Assembly (NCBI GenBank): GCA_029240245.1
Contig: JARBTJ010000011.1
Span: 1-64,000, forward strand
Reading direction: 5' to 3'
DNA length: 64,000 nt
Source of the DNA: Herbinix sp.
Lineage (GTDB): Bacteria; Bacillota; Clostridia; Lachnospirales; Lachnospiraceae
Each line of letters begins with the position of its first letter. Positions within the stretch are counted from its first letter, which is position 1. Under the pieces are notes generated by a model, which did no database searches, had not been told where the DNA came from, and saw nothing but the letters and a program-made list of their open reading frames with translations. Below, piece by piece: positions 31,386 through 41,087 of this stretch. The position numbers and the translations under genes were made by a program.

Positions 31386-32471
31386 GTGATTTATTGGGTG
31401 GAAGCAATAAGAATTAGGACGGATCAGGCCGAAATAGGAATGACGGTTGCTTCGGATATTTATACAGCCAACAATCAGTTAATTATTACAAAGGGAACGA
31501 TTCTAGATGAAAGAATGATAACCAGGCTTCGGTTTTATAATATATATGGGCTTTTCGTCTATCAGCTGGAGCTTAATTTCGAACCTCCGAAGGATGAATC
31601 CTACATAGAAGCATTGCGTAGTACGTCGGAATTTAAGAAATTCAACCGAACCTTTGTAGACACCGTTAGTAATGTGGAAGACAGTTTTCAAGGAGTCATT
31701 CGTGGGGAAGAGATCTTTGATATCGATCATCTGCTTGCTGATACGGATCGTATTTTAAAGGAAGGGCGTAACGGAGCTCATGTACTGGAAATGCTTCACG
31801 GCATTCGTAATTATGATGATATGACCTATGTTCACTGCCTCAATGTTTCTTTAATCTGCAATGTTTTCGCCGGCTGGTTAAAGCTATCCCATGCAGAAAC
31901 CCGTGTTCTAACGCTGGCAGGTCTGCTTCATGATATCGGAAAAATGTTAATTCCGAAGGAAATCCTCGCCAAGAATGGTAGATTAAACGAGAGGGAATTT
32001 GAAGTAATTAAATCTCATTCCATAAAAGGTTATCAGGTGCTTAAAGATCAGCCGGTGGATATCCGCGTAAAATATGCCGCCTTAATGCACCACGAACGTT
32101 GTGATGGGACAGGCTATCCAAATGGATTCCGGTCGAATCAAATAGATGATTATGCAAAGATCATAGCAATCGCCGATGTTTATGATGCCATGACCTCGAA
32201 CCGACTTTATCGGAAAGCTATCTGCCCTTTTGATGTAGTGGAAAATTTTGAACGGGACGGCTATTTGAAATATGATCCGAAATATATCATGATATTCATG
32301 GAACGGATCGTAAATTCCTATATGCATAATATCGTTCGACTGAGTGATGGCCGTGAGGGTGAGGTAGTCATGATCAACAAACTAGCCTTATCAAAACCCG
32401 TCGTTCGTGTGGGAACAACGTTTGTAGACTTGTCAAAGGAACGCAATTTGCTAATTGATACAATTTTATAA
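31386..32471 (+). CDS. HD-GYP domain protein (paralogue of 7384-8541)
   Basis: LLHDIGK...HHERCDGTGYPNG; strong colinear similarity to the other HD-GYP protein; GTG start at 31386 or 31398. Confidence 0.85.
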   Translation: MIYWVEAIRIRTDQAEIGMTVASDIYTANNQLIITKGTILDERMITRLRFYNIYGLFVYQLELNFEPPKDESYIEALRSTSEFKKFNRTFVDTVSNVEDSFQGVIRGEEIFDIDHLLADTDRILKEGRNGAHVLEMLHGIRNYDDMTYVHCLNVSLICNVFAGWLKLSHAETRVLTLAGLLHDIGKMLIPKEILAKNGRLNEREFEVIKSHSIKGYQVLKDQPVDIRVKYAALMHHERCDGTGYPNGFRSNQIDDYAKIIAIADVYDAMTSNRLYRKAICPFDVVENFERDGYLKYDPKYIMIFMERIVNSYMHNIVRLSDGREGEVVMINKLALSKPVVRVGTTFVDLSKERNLLIDTIL

Positions 32472-32492
32472 TTGATTTATGATAGTGCAAAT

Positions 32493-32553
32493 AACCTTCG
32501 GGTGGCTTGCTGCAGATGAAGAAATAGATGATCTGCTCAAGCCACCCGAAGTT
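32493..32553. terminator. Bidirectional hairpin terminator between convergent genes
   Basis: 14-bp perfect arms CTTCGGGTGGCTTG / CAAGCCACCCGAAG, extended by AAC/GTT and GCAGAT/ATCTGC. Confidence 0.7.
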
Positions 32554-32554
32554 G

Positions 32555-32890
32555 TTATACAAACACATACTGTACCAAAAACATATACAGCAAGGTGCCC
32601 ACACCGATACTAAGGAGTGTGTTGCTTTTCCACAGATGGAGGAGGATTATTGCGGCAATACTGATAATTTCCGGTAGTGCGTGATTAGTGTCAGTAAATG
32701 AAATGTTTTTTAAACAATATATGACAAGCATACCGATCATCGTAAAAGGAAGCACATTGGCTAAATATTTTAAAAATTTAGGAATTTCCTTACGATCCGG
32801 AATCAGAAGAAATGGCAGAGTTCTCGTTATAACCGTGCCAAAAACTACCAGGCCAAAGAAAATAATCAGCTGCAGGCTAGAATAGTTCAT
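32555..32890 (-). CDS. azlD: AzlD-like branched-chain amino acid transport protein
   Basis: Small multi-TM protein (TRTLPFLLIP...LKYLANVLPFTMIGMLVIYCL) adjacent to AzlC-like gene. Confidence 0.85.
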   Translation of the reverse strand: MNYSSLQLIIFFGLVVFGTVITRTLPFLLIPDRKEIPKFLKYLANVLPFTMIGMLVIYCLKNISFTDTNHALPEIISIAAIILLHLWKSNTLLSIGVGTLLYMFLVQYVFV

Positions 32891-33597
32891 TGCTTATTCC
32901 TCCTCTCAAGCGGCGTCCGTATCAGGGTTACCGATAAAAGGATCAAAAGCATGGCAGGTATAATAAAATCGTCCGCGCCAAAGAGTAACCGGCAAGAAAT
33001 GGCCGAACCGATGCCAATCAGGGCAGGAAGATGATTTTTTGTTGCCTTCCACTGATTAATTAATATTACAACAAACAAAGCAGTCAGAACGAAATCAATC
33101 CCTTTCGTATCAAAATCGATCATACCGCCCAGGATACCCCCCAGTATAGAGCCGGTAATCCAATAGATATGGTCAAGGAAGGACACGAAAAACAGAAACC
33201 ATTTGCGGTCAATTCCCTCCGGTGCATCAGTTGAACAGAGAATGGAGAAAGTTTCGTCCGTTAATGAAAATATCAAATATGGCTTCATCTTTCCAAGTCC
33301 ACGATATTTTCCCAGCATGGAAATGGCATAAAATAAATGCCTTGCATTAACCATAAGGGTCATAAGAAAGGCACCCAACGGATCAAAGTCCAGTGATAAA
33401 AGTGTTACTGCTACAAACTGCATAGATCCGGCATAGACAAATACACTGGCAATAAAAATCCATAATAGAGATAATCCTTTGCTGTCCATTAGAAGGCCAT
33501 AAGCAGCACCAAGAACCATATAACCTGTGAATACAGGTATTGTATGCCCAAATGCAGCAAGCAGGGCTGCTTTTTTATTCATCATTTGTAAGAACAC
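32887..33597 (-). CDS. azlC: AzlC family branched-chain amino acid exporter subunit
   Basis: AzlC pattern (GYMVLGAAYGLLMDSKGLS...FVYAGSMQFVAV...NARHLFYAISML). Confidence 0.9.
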   Translation of the reverse strand: MFLQMMNKKAALLAAFGHTIPVFTGYMVLGAAYGLLMDSKGLSLLWIFIASVFVYAGSMQFVAVTLLSLDFDPLGAFLMTLMVNARHLFYAISMLGKYRGLGKMKPYLIFSLTDETFSILCSTDAPEGIDRKWFLFFVSFLDHIYWITGSILGGILGGMIDFDTKGIDFVLTALFVVILINQWKATKNHLPALIGIGSAISCRLLFGADDFIIPAMLLILLSVTLIRTPLERRNKQ

Positions 33598-33654
33598 CTC
33601 AATTGATTAAATTAAGTTCATAACAATCATCTTCTTGTGTCATATTATTCCGTC

Positions 33655-34065
33655 TTATGACTTTTTTGTATTGGAGCCTGCATAGACCGGATTAAAATCT
33701 GCGGTATCGGCACATACAAACCCGGAGAACTTTTCAATCATTTGTTCAAAATAGGGTTTTACTGCAGGTAAATCCAATTCCTTTAAGCTGATTGCATAAA
33801 TGGTTTTAATGTTACGATTCTTAATAAATGCAGCATCGGAGGGATCGGTAAATACAGTTTCAACCGGTTCAAAATCCACGGTGTTCTGATTGTGAAGCTC
33901 AAGCTCGAGCACATTCATTTCCTCCCATAGTTCAATTCGCATTCCCTTGGTATCCTGTAATAGAGAAGCGATATCTTTTGCACTCACCTCGGAGGGTGTC
34001 ATATAGAAAAGATCTAAATAACGGTCAACCGTTTTTTGTTCAGTAGGCTTATTCTTATTTGCCAT
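33655..34065 (-). CDS. Conserved hypothetical protein
   Basis: 136-aa ORF with RBS (ggaactcc reads as ggagttcc on the coding strand); isolated gene. Confidence 0.55.
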   Translation of the reverse strand: MANKNKPTEQKTVDRYLDLFYMTPSEVSAKDIASLLQDTKGMRIELWEEMNVLELELHNQNTVDFEPVETVFTDPSDAAFIKNRNIKTIYAISLKELDLPAVKPYFEQMIEKFSGFVCADTADFNPVYAGSNTKKS

Positions 34066-34392
34066 TGGAACTCCTTTCCTTATTCCATAGAATTCTCATA
34101 TTAAATCAGAATTATGGTTTTTCATTGTGTTAAATTATAATACAAGGCTGGGAAATAAGCAATAAACAAAAGAAGATGGATTGCGAGTGATTCTTATGGT
34201 TCATATGAGGGCGGAGTATTTAATATAATAAACAAATGACTAATTGAAAGAGCAATAAATGGTTAAATTATACCAATTTATAAAAAAATAAATGGGATTA
34301 TTTTCATTTATAGGTTGCAATTATTAGTAAAAGATGGTATCTTAAGAAAGCAAGTGAAAATTTGCATAAAAAAATGAAAAGGAGGTCACGTA

Positions 34393-34464
34393 ATGATTCG
34401 TAATTTAAAATTTGTAAACCAACTGAATAGAGACTGCATGACCATCCGTTGTAAGGCTAAGTAA
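34393..34464 (+). CDS. Candidate leader peptide MIRNLKFVNQLNRDCMTIRCKAK (23 aa)
   Basis: Very strong SD aaaaggagg 7-9 nt before ATG; upstream of terminator and ABC exporter genes; not in the ORF track because it is short. Confidence 0.6.
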   Translation: MIRNLKFVNQLNRDCMTIRCKAK

Positions 34465-34492
34465 GTAGATGTTATTATAATTGAACTTAAGT

Positions 34493-34525
34493 AAGCTGCG
34501 GAGTATGCCATCTGCAGCTTTTTTA
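34493..34525 (+). terminator. Intrinsic terminator 1 of exporter leader
   Basis: AAGCTGC(34493-34499)...GCAGCTT(34514-34520) + TTTT. Confidence 0.7.
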
Positions 34526-34543
34526 TATGGGAAAAGGGTAATC

Positions 34544-34564
34544 ATGAACCAGTTCGACTTGTAA
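34544..34564 (+). CDS. Candidate second leader peptide MNQFDL (6 aa)
   Basis: SD-like gaaaaggg before ATG at 34544, TAA at 34562; its codons form one arm of AACCAG/CTGGTT. Confidence 0.4.
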   Translation: MNQFDL

Positions 34565-34607
34565 CGATAGATTCGCCTGGTTTGGTAAACCACCTTGTAT
34601 GATTAAG

Positions 34608-34637
34608 ACGCAGAGAGATTCATATCTGCGTTTTTTT
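34608..34637 (+). terminator. Intrinsic terminator 2 of exporter leader
   Basis: ACGCAGA(34608-34614)...TCTGCGT(34625-34631) + TTTTTT. Confidence 0.75.
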
Positions 34638-34702
34638 GCTTCATAGGAGGAAAACATATTTCTCCCGGTGATCCGCCGGTGGGAGCGGACTTTAGAAAGG
34701 AT

Positions 34703-36451
34703 ATGAATATGAAACTATCATTCAACAAATATAAAAACCTATTATCTATTTATTTAAAAAACAGCAAATGGCTCATGGCCGGTTTAGCGGTTATCATGAC
34801 AGGAAGTATTATCATACAGCTGATGAATCCACAGATTGTTAGCTGGTTTATTGATGGAATTGGTGCTGGGAAGCCCACAAAAATGTTAATTGCAGCTGCG
34901 GCTATATTTATTGCTGCGGCCTTTGGACAGCAGCTTTTGGATATCGTGGCAACTTATTTGAGCCAAAATATCGGATGGAGTACAACCAATCAATTGAGGC
35001 TTGATTTGGTGAGACACTGCCTTGGTCTTGATATGACGTACTTCAAGGAACATCAGTCGGGTGAAATTGTGGAGAGAATAGATGGGGATGTAACAGCGCT
35101 ATTTAATTTCTTTTCGAAACTATTGGTCAGCTTTTTAAATAATATTCTTCTGATGGCAGGTATCATTCTCCTGCTAATCATAAAGAATATAACGGTCGGA
35201 CTGACCTTTACCGTATTTATCATTTTGGCCCTTATCGTCATTTTTAAAACACAGGGCAAAGCGGTAGAGAATTATAAGAATAACCGGGAGATTACAGCGA
35301 AGTTTTACGGCTTCCTTGGGGAACATATCGCAAGTACGGAGGATATTCGTGCAAATGGTGCCGGTAATTATATTATGAACCGGTTTTATGCTTTACTGCA
35401 AAAATGGCTTCCCCTCCGTGTGACTGCAAATTTATCCGGATATAAAATTTGGATTACCTTAGTAGGGGTATACGGTATTGGAAATGTAATGATTTTCGCT
35501 TTGGGAGGTTATCTGTGGTATACCAACCAAATTACAATCGGAACGGTCTATCTGATGATTAATTATATGCAGCTCATAGAAAGACCATTAGAGCAGTTAA
35601 AGGAGCAGCTTCAGGACATTCAAAAGGCATCAGCAAGTATCATTCGTATTGAGGAAATGCTTCAAATGAAATCAAAGCTTGAAGTAGTTAATCAGGAAAG
35701 TATAAAGAACGAAGCAGTTTCTCTTCAAATAAATAAGGTCTGCTTTGAATATGAGGAAAACTCACCGGTTCTAAAGGATGTCTCCTTTGAGCTTCCGATG
35801 GGAAAAATACTTGGAATTCTCGGTCACACCGGCTGTGGTAAAACCACTCTTGCCAGACTGATCGTTAGGTTTTATGATCCGGTATCCGGTGAAATACGCT
35901 TAAACAATGTCTCATTAAAATCGATAGCACAAAGGGATTTAAGAGACATCATTGCTTATGTCACACAGGATGTCCAGTTATTTCATGCCAGCGTGAGAGA
36001 TAATATTACTTTCTTTAATAATAAAATTGAGGATGAAGTCATCCTTAAAACGATTTATGAAATGGGGCTTGGAGATTGGTATGAGAATTTAGGCGAAGGG
36101 TTGAATACCATATTAAAACCGGGTGGCGGAATGTCTTCGGGTGAAGCTCAGCTTCTTACCTTAGTACGTGTTTTCTTAAAAAATCCGAAGCTTGTTATAT
36201 TGGATGAAGCCTCCTCAAGACTGGATCCGGTTACCGAAAAGCTGGTGGACCGAGCCTTTGAAAAACTGCTACTGGGCCGCTCCTGTATTATCATTGCCCA
36301 TAGACTGGGAACGGTGCAGAAGGCGGATAATATAATGATACTTGAGCAGGGTCGGGTTCTTGAGTACGGTGTAAGGGAAAAGCTGCTGGAGGATAGTCAG
36401 TCCAAACTGAGTGAGCTAATGAAGTATGGTATCGAGGAGGTGCTTGTATAA
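34703..36451 (+). CDS. ABC exporter half-transporter, subunit 1 (multidrug/lipid type)
   Basis: TMD + NBD; Walker A GHTGCGKTT; degenerate signature MSSGEAQ; Walker B LVILDEASSRLD. Confidence 0.9.
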   Translation: MNMKLSFNKYKNLLSIYLKNSKWLMAGLAVIMTGSIIIQLMNPQIVSWFIDGIGAGKPTKMLIAAAAIFIAAAFGQQLLDIVATYLSQNIGWSTTNQLRLDLVRHCLGLDMTYFKEHQSGEIVERIDGDVTALFNFFSKLLVSFLNNILLMAGIILLLIIKNITVGLTFTVFIILALIVIFKTQGKAVENYKNNREITAKFYGFLGEHIASTEDIRANGAGNYIMNRFYALLQKWLPLRVTANLSGYKIWITLVGVYGIGNVMIFALGGYLWYTNQITIGTVYLMINYMQLIERPLEQLKEQLQDIQKASASIIRIEEMLQMKSKLEVVNQESIKNEAVSLQINKVCFEYEENSPVLKDVSFELPMGKILGILGHTGCGKTTLARLIVRFYDPVSGEIRLNNVSLKSIAQRDLRDIIAYVTQDVQLFHASVRDNITFFNNKIEDEVILKTIYEMGLGDWYENLGEGLNTILKPGGGMSSGEAQLLTLVRVFLKNPKLVILDEASSRLDPVTEKLVDRAFEKLLLGRSCIIIAHRLGTVQKADNIMILEQGRVLEYGVREKLLEDSQSKLSELMKYGIEEVLV

Positions 36452-38262
36452 TGGAATCTACGATGAATCAGAAAGAAAAAGAAAATAAGGGCAAGGAAGC
36501 TAAGATCCATGTATTAAAGCTTTTTTGGAAAATGATGACCTATAAACCGGGTTTGTATCTAATCAATTGCATTTTATGGGCACTCATTCATGTTGAGCCC
36601 TTGATTTTAGGACTGATCTTTAAACAGTTTTTTAATATTCTAAATCACAATAGAACATTCACTTTTGATTTAATAGGTATTGTAGCAATAACGTTAGCAT
36701 ATGCAGCAGGGCGAATGATTAATATATATTCAGGTGCCAGGATTGATACCAGACACCGTTTTATTATGAGTGCATTGCTTCGTAGAAATATGTTTGAAGG
36801 TATTTTAAAAAAACCGGGAGCCTCCTCTATTCCCTGTTCTTCCGGGGAAGCGTTGAATTGCTTTCGGGATGATGTGGAAACCATAGAAAATTCCATTAGC
36901 TGGACACTGGACATTATCGGTAATATTATGTTTGTGATAGTAGCGTTGGTAATTATGCTAAGCATTAATGTTAATATTACACTTTTGGTATTTACGCCTT
37001 TGGTATTGGTGGTTGGAATTGTGCAGCTACTCAGTTCTAAGCTTAAGAAATACCGAACGGATGCAAGAGAGGCCACGGGAATGGTGACCGGTGCCATGGG
37101 TGAAATATTTGGTGCTGTTCAGGCGATTAAAGTAGCAGGAGAAGAAGATAACGTCATTCAATACCTGAATGTTTTAAATAAAAAAAGGCATAAAATGATG
37201 TTAAAGGATACCTTGCTTAGTCAGACCCTGGATTCCATATTTTATAATACCGTAAGCTTGGGAACGGGATTTATCCTTCTCCTTGCTGCGGGGCTTATGA
37301 AAAACGGAGATATGACCATTGGCGATTTATCCTTATTCATATATTATTTGAGTTTTATTTCCGATTTCACCAGCTTTTTTGGTTGGTTTATAGCGAATAA
37401 CCGACAGGCAAAGGTATCTTTTTCAAGGATTGCAAAGTTTGTAAAGAATGGTCTTCCTGAGGAAACAGTAAAACATAATCCGGTGCCTTTAAATCCGAAG
37501 GGGTTAATGGAGGAGGAAGATTTATCAGTAGATACAGATAAGATTTCAAACTTAGAACGCATTGAAGTTAACAATCTTGGATACTGTTATGAAGCTTCAG
37601 AAAATGGTATTCATGATGTAAGCTTTCATATGGAAAAGGATTCATTTACTGTAATAACCGGACGTATCGGTTCGGGTAAATCTACTCTGCTAAAAGCGCT
37701 GATAGGATTACTGCCTCCACAGAGCGGAAGTATCAAGTGGAACGGAGAATCGATTGATAAACCGGAGGAATTCTTCGTGGCTCCACATTGTGCTTATACA
37801 CCACAGATTCCGAACTTAATCAGTGACAGTGTTAAGAATAATATTTTATTTGGTTTATCTGAGAAGTCGGTTGACTTGGAAGAGGCAATTCATTCCGCAG
37901 TATTAGAACAGGACTTAAAAGGCTTTGATGACGGATTGGACACCCTGATTGGTCCCAAAGGCATGAAGCTGTCCGGCGGTCAGATACAAAGAGTAGCGGT
38001 GGCCCGTATGTTTGTTAGAAACCCACAACTCATGGTGTTTGATGATATATCCAGTGCACTCGATGTTGAGACGGAAAATAAACTCTGGAGCAGATTGTTT
38101 GAGAAAAGAAAGGCAACCTGCCTGGTGGTTTCTAACCGGCGGAGTGCTTTAAAACAAGCGGATCAGATTATTGTCATGAAGGATGGAAGGATATATGCAA
38201 AAGGAAAACTGGAGGATCTGCTAGAAAGCTGTGATGAAATGCAGGCTATTTGGGGTGGATAG
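36451..38262 (+). CDS. ABC exporter half-transporter, subunit 2
   Basis: TMD + NBD; Walker A GRIGSGKST; canonical signature LSGGQIQR; Walker B LMVFDDISSALD (Asp in place of catalytic Glu); overlaps subunit 1. Confidence 0.9.
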   Translation: MESTMNQKEKENKGKEAKIHVLKLFWKMMTYKPGLYLINCILWALIHVEPLILGLIFKQFFNILNHNRTFTFDLIGIVAITLAYAAGRMINIYSGARIDTRHRFIMSALLRRNMFEGILKKPGASSIPCSSGEALNCFRDDVETIENSISWTLDIIGNIMFVIVALVIMLSINVNITLLVFTPLVLVVGIVQLLSSKLKKYRTDAREATGMVTGAMGEIFGAVQAIKVAGEEDNVIQYLNVLNKKRHKMMLKDTLLSQTLDSIFYNTVSLGTGFILLLAAGLMKNGDMTIGDLSLFIYYLSFISDFTSFFGWFIANNRQAKVSFSRIAKFVKNGLPEETVKHNPVPLNPKGLMEEEDLSVDTDKISNLERIEVNNLGYCYEASENGIHDVSFHMEKDSFTVITGRIGSGKSTLLKALIGLLPPQSGSIKWNGESIDKPEEFFVAPHCAYTPQIPNLISDSVKNNILFGLSEKSVDLEEAIHSAVLEQDLKGFDDGLDTLIGPKGMKLSGGQIQRVAVARMFVRNPQLMVFDDISSALDVETENKLWSRLFEKRKATCLVVSNRRSALKQADQIIVMKDGRIYAKGKLEDLLESCDEMQAIWGG

Positions 38263-38299
38263 ATAAAAGGAATAGGACAAATTAATTAAATTAAACGTA

Positions 38300-38334
38300 A
38301 ATAGCCGCCTGAATTCAAAGCGGCTATTTTGATA
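38300..38334 (+). terminator. Intrinsic terminator downstream of exporter operon
   Basis: AAATAGCCGC...GCGGCTATTTTG. Confidence 0.75.
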
Positions 38335-38451
38335 ATAAATTATAGAAGCTCTAATATATACGCGTTATCACCAGGTGTATGGCCTTTTTGCTTAGGCTAT
38401 ACCATCTTTGCGAATGTGTTAGTTATTGAAAAGGAAGCGTTACACTGCTGG

Positions 38452-39141
38452 TTAAAAACCATGCTGAAGTATTACAACCTCCTCCTTATCATTATAAAGT
38501 ACATATGTCACATCTTCTAAAGTCCATTGAAAATCATAAAACTGCTCACTATAATCATCACTGAGAGGGAGGATTATCTGTTCCTCTACATTAACTAACC
38601 TTCGATGACCATAAGTACGGTATTTATTTTCAAGATTGATGTATTCCATACCGAAGTATTCACGGAGTGAATCCGGCAAATATACCCGGATGTTAAATTC
38701 ATTGTGTTTTCTGCTATAATCGATTAATTCCAAATCGAAATTCATGGTTAAATCATTGTTTATTAACTTCAAGCTGAGGTTAGAGTCTTTGATATCAACG
38801 GCTTCCAGTGCATCATTTTTCAGCCAATGATAATTTGTTCTGTTAACATCCAAAGACCATTTCATGATTGGAATTAGAATGAACAGAAAGGCCATTACAA
38901 GTAAAAACTTATTCATCTTCTTAAAGGTTTTAAGGTTGCAAAAACTAACTATACTTAAAACAAATAATATGAACGGCAGGATCCAATTTAAAAAAAGAAT
39001 GCTGTTGTTCAGCTTTATCGGCCTTATTAAATACTGGCTTATGGTATAGGAGTCGTGTGGGAGTCTGTATATTAAAAGTACTGCGGCACACAGTAGTACG
39101 ATACTTCGCATTAATTTTTTGTTCTCAATACTCATGACCAA
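38452..39141 (-). CDS. Hypothetical membrane protein
   Basis: 229-aa ORF with N-terminal TM helices and RBS. Confidence 0.55.
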   Translation of the reverse strand: MVMSIENKKLMRSIVLLCAAVLLIYRLPHDSYTISQYLIRPIKLNNSILFLNWILPFILFVLSIVSFCNLKTFKKMNKFLLVMAFLFILIPIMKWSLDVNRTNYHWLKNDALEAVDIKDSNLSLKLINNDLTMNFDLELIDYSRKHNEFNIRVYLPDSLREYFGMEYINLENKYRTYGHRRLVNVEEQIILPLSDDYSEQFYDFQWTLEDVTYVLYNDKEEVVILQHGF

Positions 39142-39349
39142 TGCTCCTTCTAAGCTCTATCTATGCTTTTGTCATCCTAAAAACAACAAAATATGTATAA
39201 TAAAGTATACACCAGTATTTAGCAAAAATCAACCTTTCTGCCAAAATTTAAGTATGTCCTTAATTTGATCTTCGATCCAAGCGTGAACTTTAAGAATTTT
39301 CTTTTCATAATTTTCGTTAATCTTAAAGAGAACGGTATCATTTAGTTTA

Positions 39350-39392
39350 TAAAACATAAAAAAGAACCTTCCATATAGGAAGGTTCCAGCTG
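39350..39392 (-). terminator. Intrinsic terminator downstream of the hemolysin/CorC-like gene
   Basis: Minus strand GGAACCTTCCtatatGGAAGGTTC-TTTTTT. Confidence 0.75.
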
Positions 39393-39447
39393 ATATCATA
39401 ATAATTTGATATTTTTATTATAACTAATTCATCCTTAGGATGTCGTA

Positions 39448-40794
39448 TTAGGATTGAGTCGCGGTTTGACCCGGAGCGGATGTATCCGAAAGACACACAA
39501 CCGCACTTTCTAAGCGGTGATCTTTAATTTTGGTAATTTTAATTACCAAGCCAAATTCTTCTAACTCAGGAGTACTTCCGTCCTCAGGAATGGTTCCTAA
39601 TACACCAAATACCAGCCCACCAAAGGTATCATAATCATCTTCCGGCAGTAATACACCCACCTGTTTCGTGACATCATCGAGCGGTGTGCTTCCTTGAATA
39701 ATCCAGGTGTTTGAATCAATGCGCTCAATCTGTGGAACCTCTTCGGGAGCTGTCATATCATCTTCAAGATCTCCCACTAATTGTTCCAGTAAATCATTTA
39801 TCGTAATAATACCACTCATGCCGCCGTATTCATCTAATACGACTGCAAAATGATTTCGGCTTCGCTTCATGTTTCGAAACAATACATCAGCCCGAACCGT
39901 TTCCGGAACAAAGTAAACCGGTTGGACAATGTTCATTACATTTTCACGAGATTTATCTTTTAAACGGAAATAATCCTTGGCAAAAAGAGTACCAATAATA
40001 TTATCCGGGCTTTCCGAACAGATCGGATAAACGGAATGTCTGCTTTCATTTATGGTATTTTCCCACTGTTCATCGGTCTCATCGCTCCATAAAAGTGAAA
40101 CCTCTGTTCTGTGAGTCATGAGCTCTCCCGCGGAGATATCATCAAATTCAAAAATATTTTGAATCATATCCTTCTCATCCGGATGAATCGTACCTTTTTC
40201 ACTACCCGCATCTACCATCATACGGATTTCTTCCTCCGTATTCTCGTCATCCTCGTTATGAGGATCAATACCAAGTAAACGTAATAATCCGTTTGCAGAA
40301 ACGGTCAAAAGCCAAACGATCGGAGCAAATAGCCTGGACACCACATAGATCAGTTTGGACATGCTTAGCGCCAGCTGTTCTGACTTTTTCATGGCGATCC
40401 GTTTCGGAACAAGTTCGCCCAAGGTTACCGTAAAATAGGTAAGGATAAGCGTAATAATAACTAGTGATATCGTATCTAAGACGGATACGGGTATCTTTAT
40501 GCCCAGATCTACGAAAGCCTCTGTCAGCCGGTCAGAAAAGTTTTGGGCTGCAAATGCACTTCCTAGTAAATTAACGAGTGTAATACCAATTTGAATGGTT
40601 GCTAAAAAGGTTGCAGGCTGTGCAGTCAGCTTAGTCAGCCGAATCGCCCGTTTATCTCCGCTAGCTGATAGTTTGGCTAGTTTATTATCATTCATGGAAA
40701 TAACAGCAATCTCAGCGCATGCAAATACAGCATTAAGTAAAATTAAAAATAATTGTAATAAAATTTGAATAAATATAGGCTCACCTTCTGGCAA
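39448..40794 (-). CDS. HlyC/CorC (CNNM/UPF0053) family transporter
   Basis: DUF21-like TM domain, CBS pair, CorC C-terminal domain (VVLDEYGGMSGIITINDLLEQLVGDLEDD). Confidence 0.9.
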   Translation of the reverse strand: MPEGEPIFIQILLQLFLILLNAVFACAEIAVISMNDNKLAKLSASGDKRAIRLTKLTAQPATFLATIQIGITLVNLLGSAFAAQNFSDRLTEAFVDLGIKIPVSVLDTISLVIITLILTYFTVTLGELVPKRIAMKKSEQLALSMSKLIYVVSRLFAPIVWLLTVSANGLLRLLGIDPHNEDDENTEEEIRMMVDAGSEKGTIHPDEKDMIQNIFEFDDISAGELMTHRTEVSLLWSDETDEQWENTINESRHSVYPICSESPDNIIGTLFAKDYFRLKDKSRENVMNIVQPVYFVPETVRADVLFRNMKRSRNHFAVVLDEYGGMSGIITINDLLEQLVGDLEDDMTAPEEVPQIERIDSNTWIIQGSTPLDDVTKQVGVLLPEDDYDTFGGLVFGVLGTIPEDGSTPELEEFGLVIKITKIKDHRLESAVVCLSDTSAPGQTATQS

Positions 40795-40925
40795 AATAAT
40801 AACCCCCTGTAGTTAAATGCTTCGTTTGATTTGACCGTATGCGGGCAAATCAAATGTAATATTGTTAGTAATAAAAAGAATGATGTACTTTAAATGGATG
40901 ATATAATATTGCAAAATAATAATCG

Positions 40926-41087
40926 TAAAAAAATACTTCAAAAGGGACAATATAGTATTGTCCTTCCTAAAGTATATGTCAATTAATTAATATTATTTTT
41001 ATATCATAACGCTTGACGTAGTCGTCCAAGTGAGTACACCTGTCCTTTCTTTTCCAACATTATATCAAAGTAAAGAGGTAACGTCAA
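40926..41087 (-). promoter_or_regulatory. Promoter (TTGACG-17-TATAAT) and leader with intrinsic terminator-like hairpin upstream of the CorC-like gene
   Basis: Minus strand -35 at 41082-41087, -10 at 41059-41064; hairpin ATACTT..GGACAATA-cta-TATTGTCC..AAGTAT + T7 at 40926-40976. Confidence 0.55.

Noticed and set aside
32493-32553. Long perfect hairpin between the HD-GYP and azlD genes as a novel element
   Set aside because: Position between convergent genes makes a bidirectional terminator the simplest explanation
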